Source of the DNA: an uncultured Slackia sp. | GTDB taxonomy: Bacteria; Actinomycetota; Coriobacteriia; Coriobacteriales; Eggerthellaceae | Length of the DNA stretch: 64,000 nucleotides | NCBI RefSeq assembly: GCF_934630525.1 | Contig: NZ_CAKTVX010000004.1 | Span: forward strand, 62,001-126,000 | Reading direction: 5' to 3' | In this document: piece by piece, positions 1 through 7,158 of the stretch | Position numbering within the stretch: position 1 is the stretch's first letter | Layout: each line of letters begins with the position of its first letter | The notes under the pieces: generated by a model | Database searches by the model: none | Told to the model about the DNA's origin: nothing | Seen by the model: only the letters and a program-made list of their open reading frames with translations | Made by a program: the position numbers and the translations under genes

Positions 1-1
1 T

Positions 2-415
2 CCTAAGCGCATTCGCCACCGCAAGGTGCAACGCGGCTCTATGAAGGGCAAGGCCAAGGGCTACACCCAGCTGCATCACGGCGAGTACGGCATCCAGGCT
101 CTCGAGGCTCACTGGATCACCAACCGCCAGATCGAGGCCGCTCGTATCGCCATGACTCGTTACATGAAGCGTGGCGGTAAAGTTTGGATCACCATCTTCC
201 CCGACAAGCCCATCACCCAGAAGCCGGCTGAAACCCGCATGGGTTCTGGTAAGGGTAACCCGGAAGCTTGGGTTGCTGTCGTCAAGCCCGGCCGTATCAT
301 GTTCGAGATCGGCGGCGTCGACGAGGCTACCGCTAAAGAGGCCCTGCGTCTCGCCATTCAGAAGCTTCCTATCAAGTGCAAGATCGTTACCAAGGAATCG
401 GAGGTGGCTGAATAA
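2..415 (+). CDS. rplP: 50S ribosomal protein L16 (5' end cut by window)
   Basis: Large-subunit protein that binds 23S rRNA near the peptidyl-transferase and A-site region. The reading frame is open from base 2 (first visible residues PKRIRHRKVQRGSMKGKAKG), so only the first few codons lie outside the window. The conserved L16 stretches TRYMKRGGKVWITIFPDKP and MGSGKGNPEAWVAVVKPG are present. The stop codon shares one base with the rpmC start (TAATG), so translation is probably coupled. The gene order rplP-rpmC-rpsQ is the usual S10/spc order. The methionine at base 26 is internal and is not the true start. Confidence 0.97.
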   Translation, partial: PKRIRHRKVQRGSMKGKAKGYTQLHHGEYGIQALEAHWITNRQIEAARIAMTRYMKRGGKVWITIFPDKPITQKPAETRMGSGKGNPEAWVAVVKPGRIMFEIGGVDEATAKEALRLAIQKLPIKCKIVTKESEVAE

Positions 416-624
416 TGAAGGCCGTCGAGATTCGCGAGCTCTCTTCTGACGATCTTACCGTCAAGCTGAAGGAAGCTCGTGCTGAGCTGTTCAACCTGCG
501 CTTCCAGATGGCCACCAGCCAGCTGGACAACACCGCTCGTGTGAAGCAGGTCAAGAAGGACATCGCGCGTATTCAGACCGAAATGCGCGCCCGCGAGATC
601 GCCGCTGCCGGCGCATTGAAATAA
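415..624 (+). CDS. rpmC: 50S ribosomal protein L29
   Basis: Small two-helix protein at the exit of the polypeptide tunnel, near L23. The product is 69 residues, normal for L29. It has the family pattern: an N-terminal MKAVEIRELSSDDL segment, a central LFNLRFQMATSQLDN segment with conserved Leu, Phe, Arg and Gln residues, and a basic second helix (VKQVKKDIARIQTEMRAR). The ATG overlaps the last base of the rplP stop. It sits in its expected place between rplP and rpsQ and should share their transcript. Confidence 0.96.
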   Translation: MKAVEIRELSSDDLTVKLKEARAELFNLRFQMATSQLDNTARVKQVKKDIARIQTEMRAREIAAAGALK

Positions 625-642
625 GGATTTGGTGGGATAAAC

Positions 643-906
643 ATGAGTGAAGAAACCCGTAGCTCCCGCAAGGTCCGTCAGGGCGTCGTTGTTTCCGCGG
701 CGAACGACAAGACCATTGTGGTTGAGATCAAGGAGCGCAAGCCTCATCCTGTCTATGGCAAGATGATGACGAGCACCAAGAAGTTCCACGCTCACGACGA
801 GAACAACGAGGCTGGCCTCGGTGACACCGTCACCATTATGGAGACCCGCCCCATGTCCAAGATGAAGCGTTGGCGCCTCCTCGAGATCGTGGAAAAGGCC
901 AAATAG
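643..906 (+). CDS. rpsQ: 30S ribosomal protein S17
   Basis: Primary 16S rRNA-binding protein with an OB-fold. The 87-residue product carries the hallmarks KVRQGVVVSAANDKTIVV and HPVYGKMMTSTKKFHAHDE, followed by GDTVTIMETRPMSKMKRWRL. Length and order (after rpmC, before rplN) are normal. The ATG at 643 has a purine-rich stretch upstream. Nothing unusual was seen. Confidence 0.97.
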   Translation: MSEETRSSRKVRQGVVVSAANDKTIVVEIKERKPHPVYGKMMTSTKKFHAHDENNEAGLGDTVTIMETRPMSKMKRWRLLEIVEKAK

Positions 907-946
907 CCCAAGCGTTGCGTAACTAAACTATCGGAAGGATTGCACA

Positions 947-1315
947 ATGATTCAGATGCAAACCATGCTGAACGTTGCCGACAACTCCGGCGCGCGCAAG
1001 GTGCAGTGCATCAAGGTCCTCGGCGGCTCCAAGCGCCGCTATGCAGGCCTTGGCGACGTCATCATCTGCAGCGTCAAGGAGGCAGCTCCCAACGGCAGCG
1101 TCAAGAAGGGCGACGTTGTCCGTTGCGTCATCGTTCGCGTGAAGAAGGAAGTCCGTCGCAAGGACGGTTCTTACATCCGCTTCGACCAGAACGCCGCCGT
1201 GCTGATCGACAACTCCGGTGCTCCCAAGGGCACCCGCATCTTCGGCCCCGTGGCTCGCGAGCTGCGTGACAAGAAGTACATGAAGATCGTGTCTCTGGCA
1301 CCTGAGACGCTCTAA
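947..1315 (+). CDS. rplN: 50S ribosomal protein L14
   Basis: Universally conserved 23S rRNA-binding beta-barrel protein that forms an intersubunit bridge. The 122-residue product starts MIQMQTMLNVADNSGARKVQ, the signature N-terminus, and has the later motifs GDVIICSVKEA and GTRIFGPVARELR. A GGAAGGA ribosome binding site (932-938) lies 8 bases before the ATG. Standard position between rpsQ and rplX. Confidence 0.98.
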   Translation: MIQMQTMLNVADNSGARKVQCIKVLGGSKRRYAGLGDVIICSVKEAAPNGSVKKGDVVRCVIVRVKKEVRRKDGSYIRFDQNAAVLIDNSGAPKGTRIFGPVARELRDKKYMKIVSLAPETL

Positions 1316-1331
1316 GGGAGGTGCACGAAAC

Positions 1332-1652
1332 ATGAACAGCATGAAGGTCAAAAAGGGCGACAAGGTTCAGGTCATCGCTGGTAAGGACAAGGGCAAGCAG
1401 GGCACCATTCTGCGCTCCGTTCCTACCCGCAACCGCGTTGTCGTCGAAGGCTGCGGCATCGTGAAGAAGGCCGTTCGCCCCACCCAGCAGAACCCCCAGG
1501 GCGGCATCATCTCCATGGAAGCCCCCATTCACGTTTCCAACGTGATGCTGGTCTGCCCCTCTTGCGGCAAGCCGGTTCGCACTGGCAAGCGCATCAACGA
1601 CGAGGGCAAAAAGGTCCGCGTCTGCAAGAAGTGCGGCAAAGACATCGACTAG
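1332..1652 (+). CDS. rplX: 50S ribosomal protein L24
   Basis: Assembly-initiator protein of the large subunit, with a KOW domain at the N-terminus (MKVKKGDKVQVIAGKDKGKQG). The C-terminal part contains two Cys pairs (CPSCGKPVRTGKR and CKKCG), a possible zinc ribbon found in many actinobacterial and firmicute L24 proteins. The ATG at 1332 is chosen because GGGAGGTG (1316-1322) sits about nine bases upstream. The in-frame ATG at 1341 is also possible. An unusually long, structured gap of 167 bases follows before rplE. Confidence 0.96.
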   Translation: MNSMKVKKGDKVQVIAGKDKGKQGTILRSVPTRNRVVVEGCGIVKKAVRPTQQNPQGGIISMEAPIHVSNVMLVCPSCGKPVRTGKRINDEGKKVRVCKKCGKDID

Positions 1653-1685
1653 AAATAGTCCACCGGTTGAATAACCAGTGAATTT

Positions 1686-1724
1686 TAAGGCGCATCCTGC
1701 GGATTTTCTGTGGGATGCGCCTTA
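1686..1724. promoter_or_regulatory. 12-bp perfect hairpin in the rplX-rplE gap
   Basis: TAAGGCGCATCC (1686-1697) is exactly complementary to 1713-1724, with a 15-base loop. No T-tract follows, so it is not a classical terminator. A second stem, ACGCAGG/CCTGCGT (1767-1773 with 1783-1789), lies nearer rplE. In E. coli the spc operon is autoregulated by S8 binding near the rplE start, so this is a plausible site for regulation or RNA processing, but no S8-site consensus could be confirmed by eye. Confidence 0.6.
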
Positions 1725-1819
1725 TGCCGTGTAGAATATGGCCCTGGCTGCCTTAGGCGGGCAGGGACGCAGGGTCGGTAATCCTGCGTTTAATTCATCG
1801 ACAAAGGAGAAACTTACCA

Positions 1820-2365
1820 ATGGCTACTCCTCGCCTGAAAGAACTGTACAAATCTGAAATCGTCTCCAAGCTGGAGAGCGAGCTCGCTATTGACAACATC
1901 AACAAGGTTCCTCGCCTTGAGAAGATCGTCGTGAACATGGGCGTCGGCGAAGCCGCGTCTGACTCCAAGCAGCTCGACGCAGCTATGAACGATATGCGCA
2001 TCATCACGGGCCAGCAGCCCTGCGTCACCCGCGCTAAGAAGTCCATCGCAGGCTTCCACATCCGCGAGGGTCAGGCTATCGGCTGCAAGGTTACCCTGCG
2101 TGGCGACCGCATGTGGGAGTTCCTGGACCGCCTGCTGTCCATGGCTCTGCCCCGCGTTCGCGACTTCCGTGGCATCTCCCCGAAGAGCTTCGACGGCCGT
2201 GGCAACTACACCCTCGGCATTACCGAGCAGCTCATCTTCCCCGAGATTGAATACGACAAGATCGATCGTACCCGCGGCATGGACATCACCTTTGTCACCA
2301 CTGCCGAAAACAACGAACAGGCCAAGGCTCTTCTCGACGCTTTGGGCTTCCCGTTCAAGAAATAG
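1820..2365 (+). CDS. rplE: 50S ribosomal protein L5
   Basis: 5S rRNA-binding protein of the central protuberance. The 181-residue product shows the family motifs KIVVNMGVGEA, ITGQQPCVTRAKKSIAGFHIREG, GCKVTLRG, RDFRGISPKSFDGRGNYTLG and RGMDITFVTTA. The start ATG at 1820 follows AAAGGAGAAACTTACCA, with AAAGGAGA as ribosome binding site. The long structured upstream gap separates it from rplX although both are normally tightly linked. Confidence 0.98.
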   Translation: MATPRLKELYKSEIVSKLESELAIDNINKVPRLEKIVVNMGVGEAASDSKQLDAAMNDMRIITGQQPCVTRAKKSIAGFHIREGQAIGCKVTLRGDRMWEFLDRLLSMALPRVRDFRGISPKSFDGRGNYTLGITEQLIFPEIEYDKIDRTRGMDITFVTTAENNEQAKALLDALGFPFKK

Positions 2366-2413
2366 TAATTCATTCGGCAAAATCCGAGTGGAGATAGAGG
2401 AAAGAAGGAAAGC

Positions 2414-2599
2414 ATGGCAAAAAAATCGATGATCGCCAAGGCTAATCGCGAGCCGAAGTTCTCGACTCGTGCCTACACCCGCTGCACCCGCTGCGGCCGT
2501 CCGCGTTCTGTGTATCGCAAGTTCGGTCTGTGCCGCGTGTGCCTGCGCGAGTTGGCTAGCAAGGGCGAACTCCCCGGCGTGACCAAGGCTTCCTGGTAG
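2414..2599 (+). CDS. rpsZ: 30S ribosomal protein S14, zinc-binding short form (type Z)
   Basis: Small-subunit head protein. At 61 residues it is the short zinc-dependent S14, with Cys pairs CTRCG and CRVC forming a CxxC...CxxC site around residues 24-43. The zinc-free alternative is about 90-100 residues long. AAAGAAGGAAAGC precedes the ATG. Order rplE-rpsZ-rpsH is standard. Zinc-free paralogues elsewhere in a genome are often zinc-regulated, but nothing in this window bears on that. Confidence 0.97.
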   Translation: MAKKSMIAKANREPKFSTRAYTRCTRCGRPRSVYRKFGLCRVCLRELASKGELPGVTKASW

Positions 2600-2691
2600 G
2601 CCCACGCTAGGTGCTTGCCGGTAAGGCGCACACGCCACGGGCGTCATTGCGTACCTCCGGCTGAGCTCATCACGAACCAAAGGAGAATCAA

Positions 2692-3090
2692 ATGACCATT
2701 AACGACCCCATCGCAGATATGCTTACGCGCGTGCGTAACGCCAACTCTGCGGGCAAGGCGACGGTCTCGATGCCGTCTTCGAAGAAGCTCGTCGAAATCG
2801 CTCGCATCATGACCGAAGAGGGCTATGTCCAGGGCTACGAGATCATTGAGAACTCGCCTCGCGACATTCTCGAGATCACGATGAAGTACGGCGAGAAGAA
2901 GGCGAAGACCATTCGCGGCATCAAGCGTATTTCCAAGCCCGGCCTGCGTATTTACGCTGGCAAGGACGAACTGCCCCGCGTTCTCGGCGGCCTGGGCACT
3001 GCTATCGTGTCCACCTCCAAGGGCGTCATGGCTGACCGCGACGCTCGCAAGGCTGGCGTCGGCGGCGAAGTTATCGCATACATCTGGTAA
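2692..3090 (+). CDS. rpsH: 30S ribosomal protein S8
   Basis: 16S rRNA-binding protein needed for platform assembly, and the known autorepressor of the spc operon in E. coli. The 132-residue product has MTINDPIADMLTRVRNA at the N-terminus. The C-terminal consensus is RVLGGLGTAIVSTSKGVMAD followed by EVIAYIW. AAAGGAG precedes the ATG by seven bases. A 92-base gap separates it from rpsZ. Confidence 0.98.
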   Translation: MTINDPIADMLTRVRNANSAGKATVSMPSSKKLVEIARIMTEEGYVQGYEIIENSPRDILEITMKYGEKKAKTIRGIKRISKPGLRIYAGKDELPRVLGGLGTAIVSTSKGVMADRDARKAGVGGEVIAYIW

Positions 3091-3110
3091 GGAAAGGATA
3101 GGAGCTTACT

Positions 3111-3656
3111 ATGTCTCGTATCGGCAAACAGCCCATTCCGGTTCCTGCCGGAGTTACCGTTACCATCGAAGGTAACAAAATCACCACGAAGGGCGCCAAG
3201 GGCGAACTCTCCTACGAGTTCAACCCCATGATGTCCATCGCTCAGGAAGGCGAGGAACTCATCGTTTCCCGTCCTGACGACTCCCGTGAGGCCAGGGCAT
3301 TCCACGGCCTTACCCGTTCGCTCGTCAACAACATGGTTATTGGCGTCCACGAGGGCTACGAGAAGAAGCTCGAGCTCGTTGGCGTTGGCTACCGTGCTGC
3401 TCTGAAGGGCAACAGCCTGGAGCTTTCTCTCGGCTACTCTCATCCGGTTGTCGTTGAGGCCCCCGAAGGCATCACCTTCACCGTGCCCGATCAGACGCAC
3501 ATCACCGTTTCCGGTGCCGACAAGCAGGCTGTTGGCCAGACTGCTGCCGTCATCCGTAAATGGCGTGCTCCCGAGCCTTACAAGGGCAAGGGCATTCGTT
3601 ACGAGGGCGAGCAAGTTCGTCGCAAGCTTGGCAAGGCTGCCAAGGGCGACAAGTAG
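3111..3656 (+). CDS. rplF: 50S ribosomal protein L6
   Basis: 23S rRNA-binding protein near the factor-binding centre, made of two related domains. The 181-residue product has MSRIGKQPIPVPAGVTVTI at the N-terminus. The C-terminal signature is PEPYKGKGIRYEGEQVRRK. Length, order and spacing are normal for the spc operon. Confidence 0.98.
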   Translation: MSRIGKQPIPVPAGVTVTIEGNKITTKGAKGELSYEFNPMMSIAQEGEELIVSRPDDSREARAFHGLTRSLVNNMVIGVHEGYEKKLELVGVGYRAALKGNSLELSLGYSHPVVVEAPEGITFTVPDQTHITVSGADKQAVGQTAAVIRKWRAPEPYKGKGIRYEGEQVRRKLGKAAKGDK

Positions 3657-3679
3657 CTTAAGGTCTGAAGGGATATAAG

Positions 3680-4048
3680 ATGAAGAAACTCCAGAAGAAG
3701 CAGGCCGGGCTGGCTCGTCGCCACCGTCGCGTCCGCGGCAAGATTTCTGGCACCGCCGCTCGTCCGCGCCTTTGCGTTACCCGTTCCAACTCGAACCTGT
3801 ACGTGCAGTTCATCGACGATGTCGCTCATGTGACCATCTGCGGCGAGAGCACCCTGGGCGAGGCTTTCAAGGCTACCGGCAAGTCCGGTGCCAACGTTGA
3901 AGGCGCTGCTGCCATGGGCGAAATCGCTGGCAAGAAGGCCATCGAAGCTGGCATCACCGAGGTCGTTTTCGACCGCGGCGGTAACCTGTACCACGGCCGC
4001 ATCAAGGCTCTGGCCGATGGCGCTCGCGCCGCTGGCCTGAAGTTCTAG
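3680..4048 (+). CDS. rplR: 50S ribosomal protein L18
   Basis: 5S rRNA-binding protein. The 122-residue product has a basic N-terminus (RRHRRVRGKISGTAARPRLC), the VTRSNSNLYVQFIDD strand and the C-terminal FDRGGNLYHGRIKALADGAR signature. GAAGGGATATAAG precedes the ATG. It lies between rplF and rpsE as usual. Confidence 0.97.
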   Translation: MKKLQKKQAGLARRHRRVRGKISGTAARPRLCVTRSNSNLYVQFIDDVAHVTICGESTLGEAFKATGKSGANVEGAAAMGEIAGKKAIEAGITEVVFDRGGNLYHGRIKALADGARAAGLKF

Positions 4049-4062
4049 GAAAGGGTTTGGAT

Positions 4063-4602
4063 ATGACTCCTCGCAAAGAAGAAAAGAAGCAGTCCGCCGT
4101 TCCTGAGCTTCAGGAACGCGTGGTCTACATCAACCGCGTTTCCAAGGTCGTCAAGGGCGGCCGCCGCTTCGGTCTGACGGCTCTCGTTGTCGTCGGCGAC
4201 GGCGAAGGCCATGTCGGCGTTGGCATGGGCAAGTCTCAGGAAGTGCCTATCGCTATCAAGAAGGGCATCGAAGATGCCAAGAAGAATATGTTCGAAGTTC
4301 CTATGAACGAAGACCGTACTCTTCCGCATGACATCATGGGCGAGTTTGGCGCGGGCCGCGTTTACCTCAAGCCTGCTGCCCCTGGTACCGGTATCATCGC
4401 CGGTGGCCCGGTTCGTGCTCTGCTCGAGCTCGCTGGCTTCAAGAACGTGTTCGGCAAGTCCCTGGGCTCCTCCAACGCGATGAACATCGTGAAGGCTGCT
4501 GCCGAGGGCCTCAAGGAGCTCTCTGCTCCTACCGAGGTTGCTGAGCGCCGCAACATGACTGTTGGCCAGATCTATGGCTGGTCCGAGAAGAAGGAGGCGT
4601 AA
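4063..4602 (+). CDS. rpsE: 30S ribosomal protein S5
   Basis: Small-subunit protein involved in decoding accuracy and mRNA helicase activity. The product carries the N-terminal double-stranded-RNA-binding-type domain (ERVVYINRVSKVVKGGRRF, LVVVGDGEGHVGVGMGKSQE) and the C-terminal domain (PAAPGTGIIAGGPVRALLE, KSLGSSNAMNIVKA). The ATG at 4063 is preferred over a TTG at 4057 because GGAAAGGG (4048-4055) is then correctly spaced, which gives 179 residues. The rpmD ribosome binding site lies inside its last codons. Confidence 0.97.
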   Translation: MTPRKEEKKQSAVPELQERVVYINRVSKVVKGGRRFGLTALVVVGDGEGHVGVGMGKSQEVPIAIKKGIEDAKKNMFEVPMNEDRTLPHDIMGEFGAGRVYLKPAAPGTGIIAGGPVRALLELAGFKNVFGKSLGSSNAMNIVKAAAEGLKELSAPTEVAERRNMTVGQIYGWSEKKEA

Positions 4603-4604
4603 TC

Positions 4605-4793
4605 ATGGCTGAAGCGAAGACTCTTCACATCACCCAGGTTCGCTCCCAGATCGGCCGTCCGGCCGACCAGGGCAAAACCCTGAAGGCTCTGGGCCTTGGC
4701 AAAATCGGTCGTACGGTTGAGCAGGCTGATACGCCGTCCATCCGTGGCATGATCTTCAAGGTCAAGCACCTCGTCGAGGTTGTTGAGGACTAA
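4605..4793 (+). CDS. rpmD: 50S ribosomal protein L30
   Basis: Short 62-residue L30 with the typical sequence LHITQVRSQIGRPADQGKTL followed by LGLGKIGRTVEQADTPSIRGM. It starts three bases after the rpsE stop and is preceded by AAGGAGG. It is followed directly by a strong terminator, unlike most bacteria, where rplO and secY follow without a break. Confidence 0.97.
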   Translation: MAEAKTLHITQVRSQIGRPADQGKTLKALGLGKIGRTVEQADTPSIRGMIFKVKHLVEVVED

Positions 4794-4816
4794 ATCCTCT
4801 TCGATTTTCGAACCGA

Positions 4817-4843
4817 AAGCCCGCTGCTCGCAGCGGGCTTTTT
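4817..4843 (+). terminator. Terminator closing the first spc operon block
   Basis: AAGCCCGCTG (4817-4826) pairs with CAGCGGGCTT (4831-4840) around a CTCG loop, followed by TTTTT overlapping the stem end. This is a textbook intrinsic terminator placed 24 bases after rpmD. Confidence 0.93.
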
Positions 4844-4916
4844 GTGTATATGTTTCGAAAATGTTTCGCTTGCCGACGGTGAACGGTTGTGAATACGCGG
4901 TAGGTGTCGCATCGAC

Positions 4917-4978
4917 TACAATTCTTTCGGCATTGATGTGCCCTCGCTTCATAGAAAATGCAGCGAGGGCACATCAAT
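4917..4978 (+). promoter_or_regulatory. Candidate -10 and 17-bp perfect inverted repeat before the symporter
   Basis: TACAAT (4917-4922) is a plausible -10 without a good -35. Just downstream, 4932-4948 is exactly complementary to 4962-4978 (17 bp, 13-base loop). If the -10 is real, transcription would begin at about 4929-4930 and the mRNA would open with this hairpin, 32 bases before the gene start. It could be an operator, an mRNA-stabilising 5' hairpin or a regulatory RNA structure. Confidence 0.6.
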
Positions 4979-5010
4979 CGGATCTATTCCTGCATCGAAA
5001 GGGGAGACCA

Positions 5011-6318
5011 GTGTCGCAATTGAGCGATCTTGGCAAAGAAGCCAAGCATGACTTCGACGAAGTGTCCGAATCGAAGAAGGATTTGCCCTGGTATAAGCGA
5101 CTCTCGCTCACCACGTGGATCTTTATTGCGTTGGCGTTGGGCGTTGTGGCCGGTATTGCGCTTCAAGGCAATGCTGAATTTGCCACCACGTACATCAAGC
5201 CGCTCGGCACGATTTTCTTGAACCTTATTAAGATGATCGTCGTCCCGCTCGTTATTTTCACGATGACCGCTGGCGTCATTTCGCTGTCCGATATTAAGCG
5301 CGTTGGTGCTATCGGCGGCAAAACAATCGTCTATTACCTCGCCACGACGGCATTCGCCATTATCATCGGCTTGGTTATGGCGAACATCCTCAACGTTGGC
5401 GGCGGATATAGCCTGCCTGCCGAGGAACTTTCGTATGAAGCGAAGGAAGCCCCCTCGTTCATCGACACAATCGTGAACATTTTCCCCGCAAACGTCATCC
5501 AGCCTATGGCTGACGCCACAATGCTGCAGGTTATCGTGATTGCCCTTGTCTTCGGCTTCGGCATTATGGCTGCGGGCAAGAAGGCCCAGCCCGTTGCCGA
5601 CCTCGTGAACAGCATGAGCGAAGTGTGCATCAAGATTATGCATGGCATCATCTGCTTTGCCCCCTTCGGCGTTTTTGGCCTTATCACGCCCGTTATTGCG
5701 AGCAACGGCCCCGATATTTTGCTGCCGCTGCTGAAGCTGATCGTGGTTGCATATCTCGCTATGATTCTTCATATGGCGGTCGTGTACTCCGGCTTGGTGA
5801 AGGTTCTCGCCAACGTGAGCCCCATCCGTTTCTTCAAAGAGCAGATGTCGGCTATGGTGTTCGCATTCGCTTCCGCCTCCTCGGTTGGCACGCTGCCCGT
5901 GAACATGGAATGTTCCAAGAAGCTCGGCGTTTCCAACGAGGTCTCGAGCTTCGTTTTGCCGCTGGGCGCCACCATCAATATGGACGGCACCTCGATTTAC
6001 ATGGGCGTGTGCTCCATCTTCATCGCGCAGGTGTTCGGCATCGATTTGACTCTCAGCCAGCAGTTCACCATCGTGCTTACCGCCGTGCTCGCCTCTATCG
6101 GCACCGCTGGTGTTCCTGGTTCTGGCATGATCATGCTCGCCATGGTGCTGCAGTCGGTCGGTTTGCCGGTCGAGGGCATTGCGCTCGTCGCAGGCGTCGA
6201 CCGCATCCTCGACATGATGCGCACGACCGTCAATATCACGGGCGACCAGAGCTGCGCCGTGTGCGTTGACGCCATGGAGCGTCGCAAGGCTGAGCGCAAG
6301 GCCGCGAAGGCAGCGTAG
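5011..6318 (+). CDS. Dicarboxylate/amino acid:cation symporter (DAACS, GltP/DctA-like)
   Basis: Secondary transporter of the SLC1/DAACS family, importing glutamate, aspartate or C4-dicarboxylates with Na+ or H+. Family signatures are present: the serine-rich reentrant motif ASASSVGTLPVNM and the NMDGTS motif in the seventh membrane segment. Several hydrophobic segments are evident. The GTG at 5011 (435 residues) is chosen because GAAAGGGGAGA lies just upstream. The frame stays open back to 4780, but that part encodes sequence unlike the family and covers the hairpin. It is inserted between rpmD and rplO, an uncommon place. The exact substrate cannot be read from sequence. Confidence 0.93.
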   Translation: MSQLSDLGKEAKHDFDEVSESKKDLPWYKRLSLTTWIFIALALGVVAGIALQGNAEFATTYIKPLGTIFLNLIKMIVVPLVIFTMTAGVISLSDIKRVGAIGGKTIVYYLATTAFAIIIGLVMANILNVGGGYSLPAEELSYEAKEAPSFIDTIVNIFPANVIQPMADATMLQVIVIALVFGFGIMAAGKKAQPVADLVNSMSEVCIKIMHGIICFAPFGVFGLITPVIASNGPDILLPLLKLIVVAYLAMILHMAVVYSGLVKVLANVSPIRFFKEQMSAMVFAFASASSVGTLPVNMECSKKLGVSNEVSSFVLPLGATINMDGTSIYMGVCSIFIAQVFGIDLTLSQQFTIVLTAVLASIGTAGVPGSGMIMLAMVLQSVGLPVEGIALVAGVDRILDMMRTTVNITGDQSCAVCVDAMERRKAERKAAKAA

Positions 6319-6349
6319 GCACTCCTTCGTTGCTTCTGATGGCCGAGAA

Positions 6350-6500
6350 GGAGCCGTTTGGGGCAGGGGCCGTCTATGACCCTCTGAGCTTCAAATATGC
6401 ACTTCTTTGTTAGATGAAGCGAAGGAGTGAGGCGCATAGCGAGCCGAAGGCGAGCGGTAGCCGAACGCGGTCAAAGACGGCCCCTGTTCCAAACGGCTCC
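6350..6500. repeat. Palindromic element P1 (arms 6350-6375 and 6475-6500)
   Basis: The two 26-base arms are complementary at 24 positions around a 99-base loop. On the minus strand the loop contains GGCTACCGCTCG (6451-6462) and CTATGCGCC (6431-6439), the core shared with elements P2 and P3. A nested inverted pair (around 6321-6330 and 6421-6430) is also present. The whole gap 6319-6708 holds no credible gene. It contains this element and the rplO leader. Confidence 0.8.
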
Positions 6501-6708
6501 GGCTGGCGTGTTCTATGCGACAATCTCGCGGGTGCAGAACCTATGAATTGAAGAGTCGTCTGGCTTGTACAGGCGGCTCTTTTCTTGTATCCTTTGAAAG
6601 CTTGCGTTTTAGGCGTAGTGTGCCCGCAAGCGGTAATGTAGTTTGCCGGCGAGCGAGCTGCCGGCGAAGGCGGGGAAGTATCCCGCCCGAAAAGCGAAAG
6701 GATTCATC

Positions 6709-7158
6709 ATGGAGATTAAAGACCTGGTGCCCGCAGAGGGCTCTACCAAAAACCGTAAGCGCGTTGGCCGCGGTCCTGCTTCCGGCCATGGCAAAACTGC
6801 TGGCCGTGGTATGAATGGTCAGCTGTCCCGCTCCGGCGGCGGCAAGCGCCCCGGCTTCGAGGGTGGCCAGACTCCGCTGGCTATGCGCCTCCCGAAGCTC
6901 CCTGGCTTCCGCAACTTCAACCGCGTTGAGTACGCTGCCGTCAACGTTTCTCGTCTCGAGCGCAAGTTTGAGGCTGGCGACGTCGTCGACGCCGAGTCTC
7001 TGAAGGCTAAGGGCATCATCAAGAAGCTCGACACCCCCGTCAAGGTTCTTGCTGGTGGCGAAATCACCAAGCCGCTCACCATCAAGGTTGACAAAATTTC
7101 TGCTGCTGCTGTCGCCAAGATCGAGGCGGCCGGAGGAAAGGTCGAGCAGTCTTGCTAA
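6709..7158 (+). CDS. rplO: 50S ribosomal protein L15
   Basis: Late-assembly 23S rRNA-binding protein. The glycine-rich N-terminus is typical (KRVGRGPASGHGKTAGRGMN, RPGFEGGQTPLAMRLPKLPG). ATG 6709 gives 149 residues and is preceded by GCGAAAGGA. The frame extends upstream to 6643 without a start that resembles the family. The final codons overlap the secY start. It is separated from rpmD by the symporter and element P1, so it probably needs its own promoter, which I could not place. Confidence 0.97.
   Translation: MEIKDLVPAEGSTKNRKRVGRGPASGHGKTAGRGMNGQLSRSGGGKRPGFEGGQTPLAMRLPKLPGFRNFNRVEYAAVNVSRLERKFEAGDVVDAESLKAKGIIKKLDTPVKVLAGGEITKPLTIKVDKISAAAVAKIEAAGGKVEQSC

Noticed and set aside
4780..5010. 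77-residue N-terminal extension of the symporter
   Set aside because: It covers a terminator-proximal region and the 17-bp hairpin, and the residues do not resemble the family. GTG 5011 has a good ribosome binding site.
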